Notes under the pieces: model-generated
Database searches by the model: none
The model's input: the letters and a program-made list of their open reading frames with translations, nothing else
What the model was told of the DNA's origin: nothing
Translations under genes and position numbers: made by a program
Part shown: positions 20,635 through 32,555 of the stretch, piece after piece
How positions within the stretch are numbered: position 1 is the stretch's first letter
Layout: every line of letters begins with the position of its first letter
Source of the DNA: Malus domestica
Taxonomy: Eukaryota > Streptophyta > Magnoliopsida > Rosales > Rosaceae
Assembly (NCBI RefSeq): GCF_042453785.1
Contig: NC_091664.1
Location: 1 to 64,000, forward strand
Length of the DNA stretch: 64,000 bases
Direction: 5' to 3'

Positions 20635-23588
20635 CACTACTAGAAAATAACATTTTGCCGACAAATATAAAGCCGACAAAACAAATTTTTGTCGGCACAA
20701 AAATTTTCCCCCGACGAATATTTTAATTTGTAGGCTCCAAACTTCTAGACCTACGCCTACCAAAATGTTGTTGGCAGAGAACATTCAAGCCGACGAATAA
20801 ACTAAAGGTCGGCGAAAACATGCCGGTTCGTCAAGGGCGCAAATTATTAATTCCTTCCCGCCCCTTTATGTTTTGTCTTTTCGATTACCCCGCTTAATTT
20901 TTTCTTCAAAAGAATTTTCCCCTTAAATTTGGATACAATGTTTAACAAACCCTATTATTTGTGGATAACCGTCCCCTCTTCTCTCTCTCTCTCACAAGGC
21001 GCCGCTCTTGGCTTTCCGTCGACATTGTTTTTTTTTCTCGCCGTCGCCGTGGCTTTATCTACTCTCCGTTGCTGCTGCCGTTGCTGTTGAAGGGACCCTT
21101 CTATTCTAGCTTCGAAATCTCCAATACAGAGTGTTTCTCTGCATTTCGTTTATCTTAAACATTTGGGTAATGTTTTCAAGCCTATCTATTCTATTTTTTC
21201 CCCTCAGCTCTCTATTTAATCTCAATTTTATGGCTCCTTCCTTAGATTGCTTTTCCACTGTAATTTTGAGGGGTTTTAGGCAATGATTTGATTGAGGATC
21301 CTTAGTTAGGGTTTGTAGTTTCTCTTTCTGGGTTTCCTGGGATTGAGGATGCTTAATCCATGTTCTGGAAATTGCTTTTAACTTCAATTTCTGGGAAACT
21401 TCAATCAATCTACAGTAATAGTTTTATAGTTAAAATTGATTGTGAGTCTTTGCAATATAATATTCAATTCCTCTGTTTAATCAATTGAAATTCGGTCATG
21501 GTACTTGACTACTTGTGAGATTGTCATTTTCTGTATATTTTACTATTTCAATATAATAAACAGTTATTTATTTATTTATTTTTAATTCCAAGCTTGACAT
21601 TGAAACTGAATTCTCAAGAAAAATGGTCCCAAAATGTTAAGAGCAATGAAATTGCATTGATGGGGGTGGTGTGAGTAATGACAACCATATACTTGATAAC
21701 AACAACAACTTCTTACATTTACAAGTGCCTTGTGATGGTTAATTCTTATTTTAAAGTATGTTGTAGTTTGTGTTCTTGTTTGGGCTGGCCATTTGATTTA
21801 AAACTGGGAATGCTCCCTTTCTGGTTTTTGAATTCTTAACCAATTTGAGCAGGCTGTAATGTCATGCCTATTCAAAAGTGAACAAAGGTAAGGTTGTGAT
21901 TTTATTATCAATTTAAAAATTGTGGTTTAGTATTGTTTTGGCATTTTGGTGAAATGGGTTTGTTTGTACCTAATTGCAAACCTTTTGTTTGCTCGTGATT
22001 TAATAGATGACTGAGTATCCATGCTTATACATACTTTAATCATTTTTTTTTTTGTAACGTGTGTTCATGTGGCTGAAATTCTGTGATTAGTTTTCTTCCT
22101 TGAAACTTTTGATTAGTTTAATTCTATTCGAATATGAATTATTTCTTTATGCAACATAGATACCTTTTGGTTTGTTGGTGAGGCATTATTTACTAAAGGT
22201 GGTTTTGTAGGAACTGCTTATGAAGAGAATGAAGTAGCAAATTTTTCATACAATTGTCAATACTAAAGTTCCAGAATGAATCTAAGGATGTAAGTTTCCT
22301 TACAAACTTAGTTAGACTTGAAAGTGTTTCTTTGAAAGTTTGCAAGTTTTATTTCTCTTCATTGACAAAAATTCATAGATTGGCAGCTTGTGACATACTC
22401 ACTTGTAGTAGTAGAGGGAAAGGCATGTTATCATGGACAAAGAATGCATTCACCAATCAAGGTTAATTTCAAATCCCTGAACCCTTAAATGCTATTGCAC
22501 AATTGTATGTGTCGGTTTGGATCATGTTGTAAGAACTACTATGTGCTGAAAGCCTTTATTCACCATGTAGTCATTCAATAAATTTATCTTTATTTAACTT
22601 CATCACGAATAGCTAAGCCATATACATTTTGAATTTTAAATAGAGTGGATGGTTCACATTTAGGATTGTCAATATGAGTTACAGCTGCATGAAAGGATTT
22701 ATAAGGTTTTGATGGAATAAGTGAAGATTCATCTGGGTAATTGATGACTAGTAACTTGAAATGATCTTCAAATTATACACTTCAAAGATATTATTAATTG
22801 TAGACATTACTTTTCTAAGTATATTGGCAATGTGTTTGTTGGCTAGGAAGTTGTGTCATATGTGATATAGGTATTAATCTTCCCTATTGGGTATATTGTT
22901 ACATGTTCTTTGCTCTCAAGTATGCTGCAGGTGCAAGATGGTTGTGATTGTGCAGGTGCTAGTGCTAGATGGTTTTGAGTATATAGGGGCAAGATGCAAG
23001 ATGTGTTGTGATGCTACATGGCAGCCAATTTTGAGGAATGACAGTAGGATAATTTTATTATGTGACATGCTTTTGTATAAGTACTCTAGATGTACGTTCC
23101 AAATTTATCAATCAATAAAGTATTATTTCTTAACAATTTTTGTGTACTGTATTTTGATTTTTGTGTATTGTATTTTGATGTGCATATGTAGTTGCTAAGC
23201 ATTAAAGCATTTATTATTATTTTTTTATAAATTAATTGTCTTCCTGACGAAACTAATTTTGTCGGGAGATAGAAGACTTTGCCGACGAAATATCCATGGC
23301 GACAAACACATTTTGTTGGCTGAAAAGTATTATTTGTTGGCTTAAAAGGCCTCTATCGATGAAAATATTTGTCGGGGAAGATGTAAATGCCGACAAAAAG
23401 GAGTTTGTCGGGAAAAGTTGAACCTTAGCCGACGAAATACCAAAATTCGTCAGGAAAGTTCTTGCACGACATGCTTTGCGTGACAAAATGGCCGACGAAA
23501 ATTTTCGTCGGAAAAGACCCTTTGCCGACAAATTTTGACTTTTGCCGACAAACAAATTTTGTCGGTAAAGCCGAAATTTCTAGTAGTG
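20635..23588. mobile_element. CACTA (En/Spm-type) transposon, non-autonomous, 2,954 bp
   Basis: The termini are CACTACTAGAAA and TTTCTAGTAGTG, a perfect 12-bp inverted repeat starting with CACTA, flanked by the 3-bp duplication TAA. Subterminal regions are packed with GCCGACAAA/TTTGTCGGC motifs in both orientations (20655-20820 and 23240-23575), as expected for transposase-binding repeats of this superfamily. Interior open frames are short and none resembles a transposase, so the element depends on another copy. It sits in what was intron 2 of the lysine-rich pseudogene. The paralogous empty site is at 57236-57238. Confidence 0.93.
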
Positions 23589-24164
23589 TAAGAACTTCAG
23601 GCTTATAAGATGGTGCAGAAATAAGATATGCAAAGGCAATCCGAAACCAAAGTTCAAGACAAGCAAAACAGGAAAAACAACCAAAAAAGAAAATTAGAAC
23701 ATTTTAAATACAAACCAACAATAAAAGACTGATCATCAAATAGCCGTTATCACCAAGATAAACGAGAAGCAATACAAGGAAACTTCTTTGGTTCATAGCT
23801 AACTTCCTACGCGGTGTCCAAAACAGAATACAGATGACAATTATCCATACCCTCCAGTCTCCCAGTTATCAATCATATCCTACCATATAAAAAAAAAAAA
23901 TTAGCAATCCAAACTTCAGGGGACAAAGAAAGGAGGATGAAGAGATCAAGACAAGCAAATAGGGAATGAGAAAACGGAAAAGAAAGGAAGATTGTACATG
24001 ATAAAAGCCCAAATCACAAAGAAAAAAAGAAAAAACGACAAAAGACATTCCCCCCGAAAATCCAGGAAATTTGAGCCTGTTGATTCCCAAAACAAATTCT
24101 ATTCCAGAATCTCTCTGTTTCCTCACCCTAGATGTTTCTTTTTAAAGGGTATCACCCTTTAACG

Positions 24165-24525
24165 CACACTCCAATCCGCTCCACAAATATATATAAGCTT
24201 CATTCCTGCCTCTGACCTTCTCATTTCATTTTCTTTCTATATTTTTTTCCTGAAACATTCTTGATTCTGATTTTCTCCAAAATCCAAAATAAAAACAAGA
24301 AAAAAAAAAAAAGCAAACACCTTGCTGACCAGATGGATGATTAAAATAGAAATTGCAAAGATGTATCCCTGTCCGTGACAATCATAGTTCCAGGCAAGAT
24401 ATATATAATGTACATAACTCGCAACGTTTTGTTAGATTATATATTTATTTCTTCTTAGACTCTGTTACTCAAATGAACATGTTTGCCAATCTGACTCAGT
24501 AACATGTGAGTTGTGACAAATATTA
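24165..24525 (+). pseudogene. J20-like remnant: leader fused to trailer, CDS deleted
   Basis: Bases 24165-24335 match the leader of the J20-like gene (ACTCCAATCCGCTCCACAAA, TTCTCCAAAATCCAAAATAA, CACCTTGCTGA). From CAGATG at 24330-24335 the sequence continues as the trailer (GAAATTGCAAAGATGT, CCCTGTCCGTGACAATC, GACTCAGTAACATGTGAG), matching about 6053-6200. CAGATG occurs at both ends of the missing interval in the intact gene (4666-4671, which includes the start codon, and about 6053), so the join looks like a microhomology deletion of both exons and the intron. Confidence 0.8.
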
Positions 24526-24604
24526 GAAACATAAAATAAAATTGTTTTAATCATTGTTCTGAAATGCAGGGGAAACCCAAGTGTTGCCTAATTAACATAA
24601 TGTT

Positions 24605-24815
24605 TAAAGACTTTGAACCCAGATCCTTTCCGAATCCCCAAAAACTGAGCCTAAGGATCAAATGATATGGGCCATTGAAATTTGATCAAACGGCTTCAAA
24701 TAGGGAGTCCCTCTAAAAGTTATAATAATTGTAGTCATTAGATCAAATTTCAACGGCCCGGATCATTTGATCCTTAGGCTCAGTTTTTTGTGATCCGTAG
24801 AGGATCTGGGTTGTC
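24605..24815. mobile_element. Foldback miniature element, GGATCAAAT family (full)
   Basis: AACCCAGATCCTTTCCGAAT, AACTGAGCCTAAGGATCAAA and TGAAATTTGATCAAACGGC are mirrored by TAGATCAAATTTCAACGGCC, TTTGATCCTTAGGCTCAGTT and GAGGATCTGGGTT. It is a nearly complete palindrome of about 210 bp. Confidence 0.75.
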
Positions 24816-25962
24816 ATAATTTAATGTTATTGACCAAAATGTATTATAGTTTGTAAGGTTGTTTAGATATAGACCCTTGTAACTAATATTGTCTAGACAA
24901 AAACCCACCTCATATTAAACATCCAAATAAAATTCAAAATTCAAATAGTCTGCCATGTTGGCAAATAAATGACATATCCTTATAAAATATTTACAACATA
25001 TGCCACAATGACCTAAATATGTCAATAAATATTATTATTACTCACCTTCAATTATACTATCAATGAGCAATTGAGCTTCTGTTTTAAAACCACGTATTAC
25101 AAACTATTTACCTATATTTTAAAAATTCACTAATTGACCTACATTCTTTTGATACAAACTATTTACCTATATTTAAAAAAAAATCACTAATTTACATACA
25201 TTCTTTTGTTACAAGCTAATTTATTTGCATTTTTTTAGTACATACTAATTTACCAATCTACTTATTAATTTACCTATACAAATAATACTGTCATATTATT
25301 ACTTATAATATCCAAAGTAATCATATACATTTTTTCTTTACAATATCACATCTATGGGGCAGGTAAATTATTTTTACAGAATTTCTATTCTAAGTGGGTA
25401 CTAACATATAGATAGGTAAATTATTTTCTATGGAAAGAAAAAAAATACAACCATTATTTTGTTTAATTTTTTGGACAGAAATTATTTTTGTCCATGTCTC
25501 AACGTAAAACACCATAATATTTTTTTTTTATATTATACATTGCATGCTAATAAGGTAAGCTAGTTTCATGATAAAACAATTTTTGGTAAAAAAAATTGAG
25601 AAAAAAGGCCCAATCAAATAATAGGTTAATTGACATTTAATTGCATTGAAAATAATAAAATAAAAAATTTATTATTAATTATAAGTCAAACCTAACCCAT
25701 GTTACACTCTATGAGGGTATTTTAGGAACACGAGAATTATAAAAACTGACATACCAAGCTTGTAAGGAAATTTGCTTAGTTGGACTCTAGTAAATGGGGT
25801 TTATGTCTGAAAAAAATAAAGAGTATGGGTTTTAAGTGAGAGAAAATAAGTTTTAAGGGGGAAACTCTCATTTTCAGTAGTTTATATCGCATATATTTAT
25901 TTTTATTTAATTATTGAATAGCTATTCATTCATTAAGGTAGCTCTCACGACTACAATATGAT

Positions 25963-26131
25963 AATGCTAGGAAGACTAACTTCTTAAACTAAATTTTGTA
26001 AACTACAGAACATGGTTGTTGATGATTGAATTAGAATTTAAATGTTGATTAACATGTTTATTCTTTATTGGTGACACATCATATAATTTGTAAATTTGGT
26101 CTAAAAAGTTGGTCAACCTAGCATTACTCAT
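25963..26131. mobile_element. Miniature element, GGTAATGCTA family, copy 2
   Basis: ATAATGCTAGGAAGACTAAC on the left and GGTCAACCTAGCATTACTC on the right are inverted. The core TTGTTGATGATTGAATTAG is shared with 1379 and 26262. Confidence 0.6.
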
Positions 26132-26164
26132 AACGATATATATGAATTTGAACTCTCTTTGTAA

Positions 26165-26255
26165 GCATGCAAGTTGCTTGTAGCTTAGTTGGTTAAGAGC
26201 ATTTGCCCTTGCATTCGAGATCCCATGTTTGAATCCCCATTTTCCATAGTTTAAT
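26165..26255 (+). mobile_element. Possible tRNA-derived SINE head
   Basis: GCTTGTAGCTTAGTTGGTTA resembles an A box, and CATGTTTGAATCCCC about 40 bp later resembles a B box. The segment does not fold into a full tRNA by eye and no A-rich tail or target duplication was found. Confidence 0.35.
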
Positions 26256-26261
26256 ATAAGG

Positions 26262-26424
26262 GAAATCTAAGGAGACCAAAATTTTAAACTAAATTTTGTA
26301 AACCAAATGGTGTGGTTGTTGATGATTGGATTAATTATTACTTATCTATTGTAACGTGCTTATTTTCTATTGGTAAGACATCATTTGGTTTGCAAATTTG
26401 GTCTATCTAGCATTACCCTTAATG
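26262..26424. mobile_element. Miniature element, GGTAATGCTA family, copy 3
   Basis: GGGAAATCTAAGGAGACC on the left and GGTCTATCTAGCATTACCC on the right enclose the shared core GTTGTTGATGATTGGATTAA. Confidence 0.55.
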
Positions 26425-27039
26425 TAAAGTTACCTATCATTTGTCCAAAAAAAAAAAAAACTCTCTTTATAAGGTATTGCTAGGGTGATCAAATTTATAA
26501 ACCAAATGATGTGGATGGTTATATCATCTTTGTGTGGCTATTCTTTGCAAACAATTTTACTCTATTTCGACACCATGTCGTAGTTATAACTCATTTTATA
26601 TAAGTTTCTCTTTCATAATGTCAAACACAGGACACGTGAGCGAATAGAGATAGTGTAACTTTAATAATATTAAGCTAGAAGTCTATTGTCACAACTAAAA
26701 CGATTTTATTTTTGAAGTTGAAGTTTGACACAGATGGTGTTTCATTGTAGTATCGGAAAACAATGATTCCTATGCACCTTGGTACTTCTTATGCACCTTG
26801 GTGCATATCATTTGTCACCGATCTCCCTCCTACCTAATTATTAATAATTTAACTTACTAACGCTATCGTTTGTTAAAACAAAAATTTTAGTTTGACATTA
26901 ATTTGTTTATTGGAATTCTGAATTTCCATTCAATTAGAACGAGCAAATGAGATATAAACAAGCAGAAGGAAATTAGAAAGGTAAGGAAGTGAGGGCCCTC
27001 CTTCAACTGTATGCATGCAGTCATTAACGTTTTGAAGTC

Positions 27040-27145
27040 AGATCCGTTTGCTTTTTTTTTTTCTTTTTTTTTTTGGACAATGTTTGCTTTTTTTTTTTTT
27101 GGACAGAAGACTTTCATTAAAGAAACGAAGAAGAACAACCATAAC
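27040..27145 (-). mobile_element. Possible LINE 3' tail
   Basis: Runs of T precede TTGGACAGAAGACTTTCATT. On the minus strand this is a 3' trailer followed by poly(A), as in plant LINEs. Only about 100 bp is present and no reverse-transcriptase sequence is seen. Confidence 0.3.
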
Positions 27146-28555
27146 AAGGAGAAAAGGCTAGATATCTAAGACCATCCTCAAATGAGATATCAAATTTTAA
27201 GTGGAATGTCATGTAATTAAATTTGAAGGTAAGAGCAAGTTCCAACCGATATGTCAATCTTATGTGGATTGACATAAGTTTTTATATGCCAAATTTGACA
27301 TATGAGAAAATGTGATGTCAAATAATTTTTAATTATTTTATTGTGTGAGTCTCATTAATGCACTAATTATAGATCTTGAATATTTATTTTAATTAATTTT
27401 TTTAAAAGGGTCCTACAAACAGTGGCGAAGCCAGGATTTGCCGAGGTGAGGGGCGAAGTTCAAAAGAGTGCAAGGTTCAATCGAAGCGGTTACTTTCACA
27501 TTGGATAGTGCAAAGTTTTGACTCAATATTCATAGCAGAAAATAATCTGTCCACCCAAGCGGTTGTAAGCAATAATATCTAAGCCAATGCAAGAAACTTA
27601 AATTGGCTAGGATTAGATCCTAAAAAATGTTAGGTACTAATCAAACAGCGGACTGAGACCTAGCAGCTAGGTGCCTAAGCGAGATCTAGGTGGGAGCCTA
27701 GATAGATTTAAATTATCATAAAATAAGCATGAAACAATATTGACATTGTTTTTAAAAGTAATACAATATTTATAAATAATGTGAGACTTTAAGATAAATA
27801 CGGTGGGAGTCTTAAAAGAGAAAATAAAAATACATACAAGAATAAAAAATAAAACCACAAATACTTGTTATCTTGTTAAGCAAACACCCAACTTTAAAAC
27901 ACCTGTCATTTAAAACTCTTCCCGAATGCTTGTTATCTTGTTAACCAAACACCCAACTTTATCTTCAACCCACATCACATCCAAACACCCATCTTCTTCC
28001 TTGCTTTTTTCCTAGACCCGGCACCCCTAACCGCTTTTCGTCAATCTCATCCCCACACCTCCTCCATCAACCTCTCCTTCGTCCATCACAACCGCATCTC
28101 ATTCCCCGTCGATCCCACTCCCACCCCCTCATTCGTCGTCCCCACCGTAATCCTTCTTCGACTCTCTTCCGGACCTCTATTAATCTCCACTGCCATTCCT
28201 CTACAAATTCGACCAAGATAGTGCACCGGCCAAAACCAATTTTTACAGGTGCCATGAATTCCGACGAGAGTGGAGCGGCCGAACCAGCGCTCCTAGGCGT
28301 GTTTTCCTGCGAGGGGAGGGGTGGCCGCCACTCCTCGCCCTCACGTAGCTTAGCCAATGCCTACAAATATCATTTATAACAAAAAAACATATCGGTTAGA
28401 AAAAGAGAAAATCTGACATTGCCACATCATCCATCAAATTAACATTTGACATTTATCTTTTGACGTCTCCTTTAGAGATTATCACCCTGGAACAGGGTTT
28501 TCTATGCGTTGGCAATTGGAGAGATTTTTTTTTATGGAAAAAACAATAAGATTAA

Positions 28556-28764
28556 TGACACACCCCGACCCGAAATGTCTATAAATTTAAACAAAAAAGT
28601 GTAGTGATGTGGAAAATGTGAATAAATTTAAACCAAAAAGTGCCTAATTATAAGAAAGTGCTAGTGAGCGGGAATGAACCCAATTCACACGTGATGTCAG
28701 AGCATAAGTAAAGTACAATAAGGTAGGACGAGAATTATATCATCGAAGGTAATCTCCATTACCT
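28556..28764 (-). mobile_element. LTR fragment related to 33753-36123
   Basis: It begins TGACACACCCCGACCC and shares GTAGTGATGTG, AAAAAGTGCCTA, GTGAGCGGGA and GAGCATAAG in order with the left part of the element at 33753. It breaks off where block B copy 2 starts. Confidence 0.7.
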
Positions 28765-28770
28765 GAAGCT

Positions 28771-29995
28771 AGGGTCGGCACCCCCCGATCTGCACATAAT
28801 TGAAATTAAACCCTTAGATAAAATTGAGAAAAACCCTCAAGCAGAGAGAAAGCCTCTCACAAGGGAGAGAATCTAACCTAGGTTTAATTAGTGGGCGTTT
28901 TTTTTCTCTCTATCTCTCTACATGTGCAACGGGTATCACCTTTTAACACACCCTTTAACAAACAAACGAACTTAATACTAATTTGTTTTTTATTTTCAAT
29001 TTTCACTTTTTATTCTTAATATATGAGATAAATTTATAAAGAAGAAAGGAAAGGCGAAGAAAGGTGCTGGAAAGAAGGAAAGAAATATACAAGAATAAAA
29101 ACGAAAATTTTAAAGTCAAAACAAACTTGAGATAGTTTTTTATTTTTTTAAATTTAGTTTTCTCTTTGTGCATCGTTCTTGCACCATGTAATTTCTCCAT
29201 ATTTCAAGCACAAAATTAAAAACTAAATGCTTATCAAGCATATGCTCATAACATATTTAGTGTCCTCGTATAACTTGTATTTATTTTTTATTTTTTTATT
29301 TTAAGAATGATAATAGATTAAGTGAATCAAGCTACACATAAGGTTTGGTCTACCAAATTAGTCTTACTCTCTAAAGCTGCACAAGATGATGAGAAAGAAC
29401 CAAGACCCCGGAAAATAAGTCATCAACTACAAAGTATGATACTTCTTTCCCAATCAAAGCAATTAGAAAATAGCTAACTCTCCGGTAAACCGACCCCTAT
29501 CCCCAGGACAAGACAGTGATGATGGGATCCACTGTCATCCTAGTTGGAAATCAGAATGCCCTCTCACCTCAAATTTTCAAAAATAAGTAGTGGATAGATT
29601 AGAGCAGTGACTCGTTAATTGTATTCGTCCAAGTCTCCATTGAGAGAGTCTTTAGTTTCAAGCTGATTTCCAACTCGTCCAGAATAATAAAAAGAACAAT
29701 CTAGCTAATTTATTTCTTCGTATATTTAGGGCTTATTTGGCCATGCAGATTGCTATCCTCCTCATCACTGTCAGTGAGTCACCTTGGTTATAGACCTTTC
29801 GAACCCGACCGCAAAATGACCACTCTCATAACTCAGAAAATGATAGAAATTGAATTATTTGAAGGGTGTACCGAGGTGGGTATATATTCGATCGCATATT
29901 TTAAATTTTTTTTTTTTTTGGTTGATTGATGGAAGCATTTTTTTTCCGTCTCTTTTATTTATATTAATACATATAACACATCAGAATTTGAACTT
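28771..29995. repeat. Duplicated block B, copy 2
   Basis: It is colinear with 7309-8500. There is no gene in either copy. Homology stops at GAATTTGAACTTAGAG, just before the element at 30004. Confidence 0.75.
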
Positions 29996-30003
29996 AGAGA
30001 TTA

Positions 30004-30576
30004 GGCCCCACAATCTAATAAATATTGCCATGTGGATTAAAAAAATTTAAAAAATTATTTTACACAATTAAAAAAAAAAGACTGTTCATCTTCTTCTTCC
30101 CCTCCTACCCAGCGACTCACCATTAACGGATCGAACTGGAGGTCTCTGGAGGCTCGCATCGAGCTTCCTCATAAGCTTCAGCACCGCTTCCCAAAACCCA
30201 ACTTCCGATGCCGCTTCCCAAAACCCAACTTCCGATGCCGCTTCTCCTTCTTCGGCTTCAAAGAAACCCAAGCGGAAGAAGAAGAAGAAAAACCTTTTCG
30301 AGGTAGCCCAATTTCTTCCCAACTGGGGATTGGGGTACCGAATGGCTAAGACCCACTGGGTTGGCATCTCTTACCAGATTACCAAAATCAATATTTACAA
30401 GGTATTGATTGCTATCAAATTTTCCCAGATTTTGCTGGGGTTTTTGGGTAGGAGGGGAAGAAGCTTCTTCATTATTTTTCCTTTTGTTTTTGTTTTTAAT
30501 TGTATAAAATAATTTTTTATTTTCTATTTAAATATTTTTAATCCACATGGCAATATTTAATTACATTGTGGGACCC
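30004..30576 (+). mobile_element. Gene-carrying TIR element (Pack-type)
   Basis: The ends GGCCCCACAATCTAATAAAT and (reverse complement of the right end) GGGTCCCACAATGTAATTAA continue into a shared ATATTGCCATGTGGATTAAA; the inverted repeats are about 80 bp. Between them is a GC-richer segment with a host-like exon (30180-30401). A matching target duplication was not found, so the exact boundaries and superfamily (MULE-like is likeliest from the long repeats) are uncertain. Confidence 0.6.
30180..30401 (+). pseudogene. Captured exon resembling mitochondrial ribosomal mS34
   Basis: One plus frame reads SSASKKPKRKKKKNLFEVAQ, then FLPNWGLGYRMAKTHWVG and ISYQITKINIYK, ending at a good splice donor (AAG/GTATTG at 30401). 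This resembles the N-terminal half of the plant MRPS34-like protein as I remember it. No start codon is evident upstream and no second exon follows inside the element. A 27-bp segment (CCGCTTCCCAAAACCC...) is tandemly duplicated at about 30186-30240. Confidence 0.5.
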
Positions 30577-31814
30577 ACTTGTGTGCCATATCATCACATA
30601 ACGGAATTTTTGACCGAATTGTGATGGAAGGACCACATTGATTTGCAACACCCAAATTCAGGGACGACATTGATCAATTTTCAATTTTAGGGATCATTTT
30701 GATGAGGTGGGTCAATTTTAGGAGAAAAACTTGTGCGGGGCTTGACATGCCACTGGATGATATTGAGTGGCACTACACGCCACTCATAACTTGCCATGTG
30801 TTAAACTTAAATATGATTTCTTATTTTTAGTTTTATATGAAAATAAAATTAAAAACTTAAATCATTATTTCTTAAAAAAAAACCTAAAATGGTAAAAACA
30901 AAATTCACAATCCCAGTTAAATCTACCTCCATCTGCGAACCCGCCTCTTTTCTCTCGCCGGCACCGGTGTCTGCAATGCCGTCGATTCTTGCTTACTCTT
31001 CAGGCTCTCCCTTTCTTAAGTCTCTCATCTCTCATCTCCCATCTCTCAACTCTCTCTAATGATTACTTATAACTCATTCAATTTTACATCAATAGTCTAT
31101 TAATATTTGAAAATTGGAAACTACAAACTACAAGTGAGCGAAGTTGGCTTTGAGAATTGGGTTCTTCCCCAGAATTTATATTCCCTTCCTTAATAATTAT
31201 TTGATAATACGTTGAAATAATGAGAGATTTTTTTTTTTTATTATTATTGAATTGAAATACTGAGGTTAGTCAGAAACCTAATCCATCTTTGATGTATTAA
31301 TAAAGGGATACTTTGAATGCGGTCCCTAGCTATCAATATTCTTTGATTGAAACCTTGTTAGTTTTTAGTTTTTGATTGAGGTTCCTGACATTAATGTAAT
31401 AATGTAAGTTACTATATTTTTTAAATTAAAAATTAAAAATTGAAATTTGTAATTGTTTATATTAATGAGATTTTAAACAAAACCCATAATTTATGGGATT
31501 AAAAATAATAAAATATAAATTATACTCTCTATTATATTGTGTGTGTGTGTGTGTATACATATATGTATGGGTACATTAACCAAAATTAACAAAAAAAGTT
31601 ATTGTACCAAAACATGGATACATTCTCAAATCAATGAAAAAGAATGTACCCATATAAGTTTAAACATGGATTAAAAAATTTGAATGGATTTTATATTAAA
31701 AAAAGGTACATTTTACATATAACAAATTGATATATATGAGAATGGGTACATTGATGATTAAAAAAATTGAAAAATTATATGAATGGGTACATTTAAGATT
31801 AAAAAATTGAGAAT

Positions 31815-31816
<2 letters not shown>

Positions 31817-31845
<29 letters not shown>

Positions 31846-31846
31846 A
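31817..31846. repeat. (TA)n microsatellite
   Basis: About 14 TA units, lying within the 30712-32755 element. Confidence 0.9.
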
Positions 31847-32511
31847 CTAATAGGTACAAACTTAATTTAATTTAATTTTTTATTATTTTGAAAATGTTTG
31901 AATTGAAAATTAATTAGAAGTTTAATAGAGGTGTGAGTATTAAACCCTAAATTAATTACTAATATTTATATTAAAAAATTATATAATAAACATGTAAATT
32001 CATTATCACATTAATGCTAGGGACTTGAATCAAAATTTGAGAACTAATAAGGTCTTAGTCAATGAACAGTAAGAACTAGGGACCGGATACTAATTTTTCC
32101 ATTAATAAACCTTTGAACCAGTAATTACACAAAATCTGCACAATTTCCCAGCAGCCATGCAAGGCCGTGAGAGAGAGACAAGCTTGTGATTATTTTTTGT
32201 GCGAATCATGAGAAAGCTAATGTTTGTTTGCAATGAGTCACATACATAAACACATTCGATTATTCAAAATTTGAATACATTTGTTTCGATTCCATCATTC
32301 CTGGAAGAGTTGAAACTGCTTCAGTTTTCCAAGGCAGGTGCTGCAAAAGGAGGTGGTCTTGAAATTGTGGCTGAACTTCCACCGCCCCTTGCAATTCCAC
32401 CGTCGCCCATTCCCGGCAATCCTCTCCGCAGCTGCACTTCACCCGGATATGCATTCCTCTCTTACCTTGTGATTGTGGCGTCCTTGAAGTTCAGGCCTTC
32501 TAACAATTTAC

Positions 32512-32516
<5 letters not shown>

Positions 32517-32554
<38 letters not shown>
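32517..32554. repeat. (TA)n microsatellite
   Basis: About 19 TA units, followed shortly by a second run at 32570-32586. Confidence 0.9.

Positions 32555-32555
<1 letters not shown>

Larger units (their letters stand above)
18629..24147. repeat. Duplicated block A, copy 1
   Basis: The block matches 53892-58014 from TATGTGACTTATTAATCC through the 3' flank, exon and intron sequence of the lysine-rich gene to GATGTTTCTTTTT. It differs by an internal deletion in the gene and by the CACTA insertion at 20635-23588. It lacks the two miniature elements found at 56868 and 57565 in the other copy. Confidence 0.85.
24816..28555. other. AT-rich spacer with transposon debris, no gene
   Basis: No coding sequence is recognised. 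Bases 25085-25260 hold a short degenerate direct repeat (AAACTATTTACCTATATTT). Two miniature elements (25963, 26262), a possible SINE (26165) and a LINE tail (27040) are listed. Bases 27170-27400 and 28390-28490 have loosely inverted GACAT-rich ends. A C-rich stretch at 28000-28340 has no convincing reading frame. Confidence 0.5.

Noticed and set aside
20961-21158. Possible gene inside the CACTA element
   Set aside because: The frame is short and Ser/Leu/Arg-rich, without a recognised domain; captured host sequence is possible but not supported.
26165-26255. Possible tRNA gene
   Set aside because: A-box and B-box-like motifs are present, but a cloverleaf with paired acceptor arms could not be drawn; listed only as a possible SINE head.
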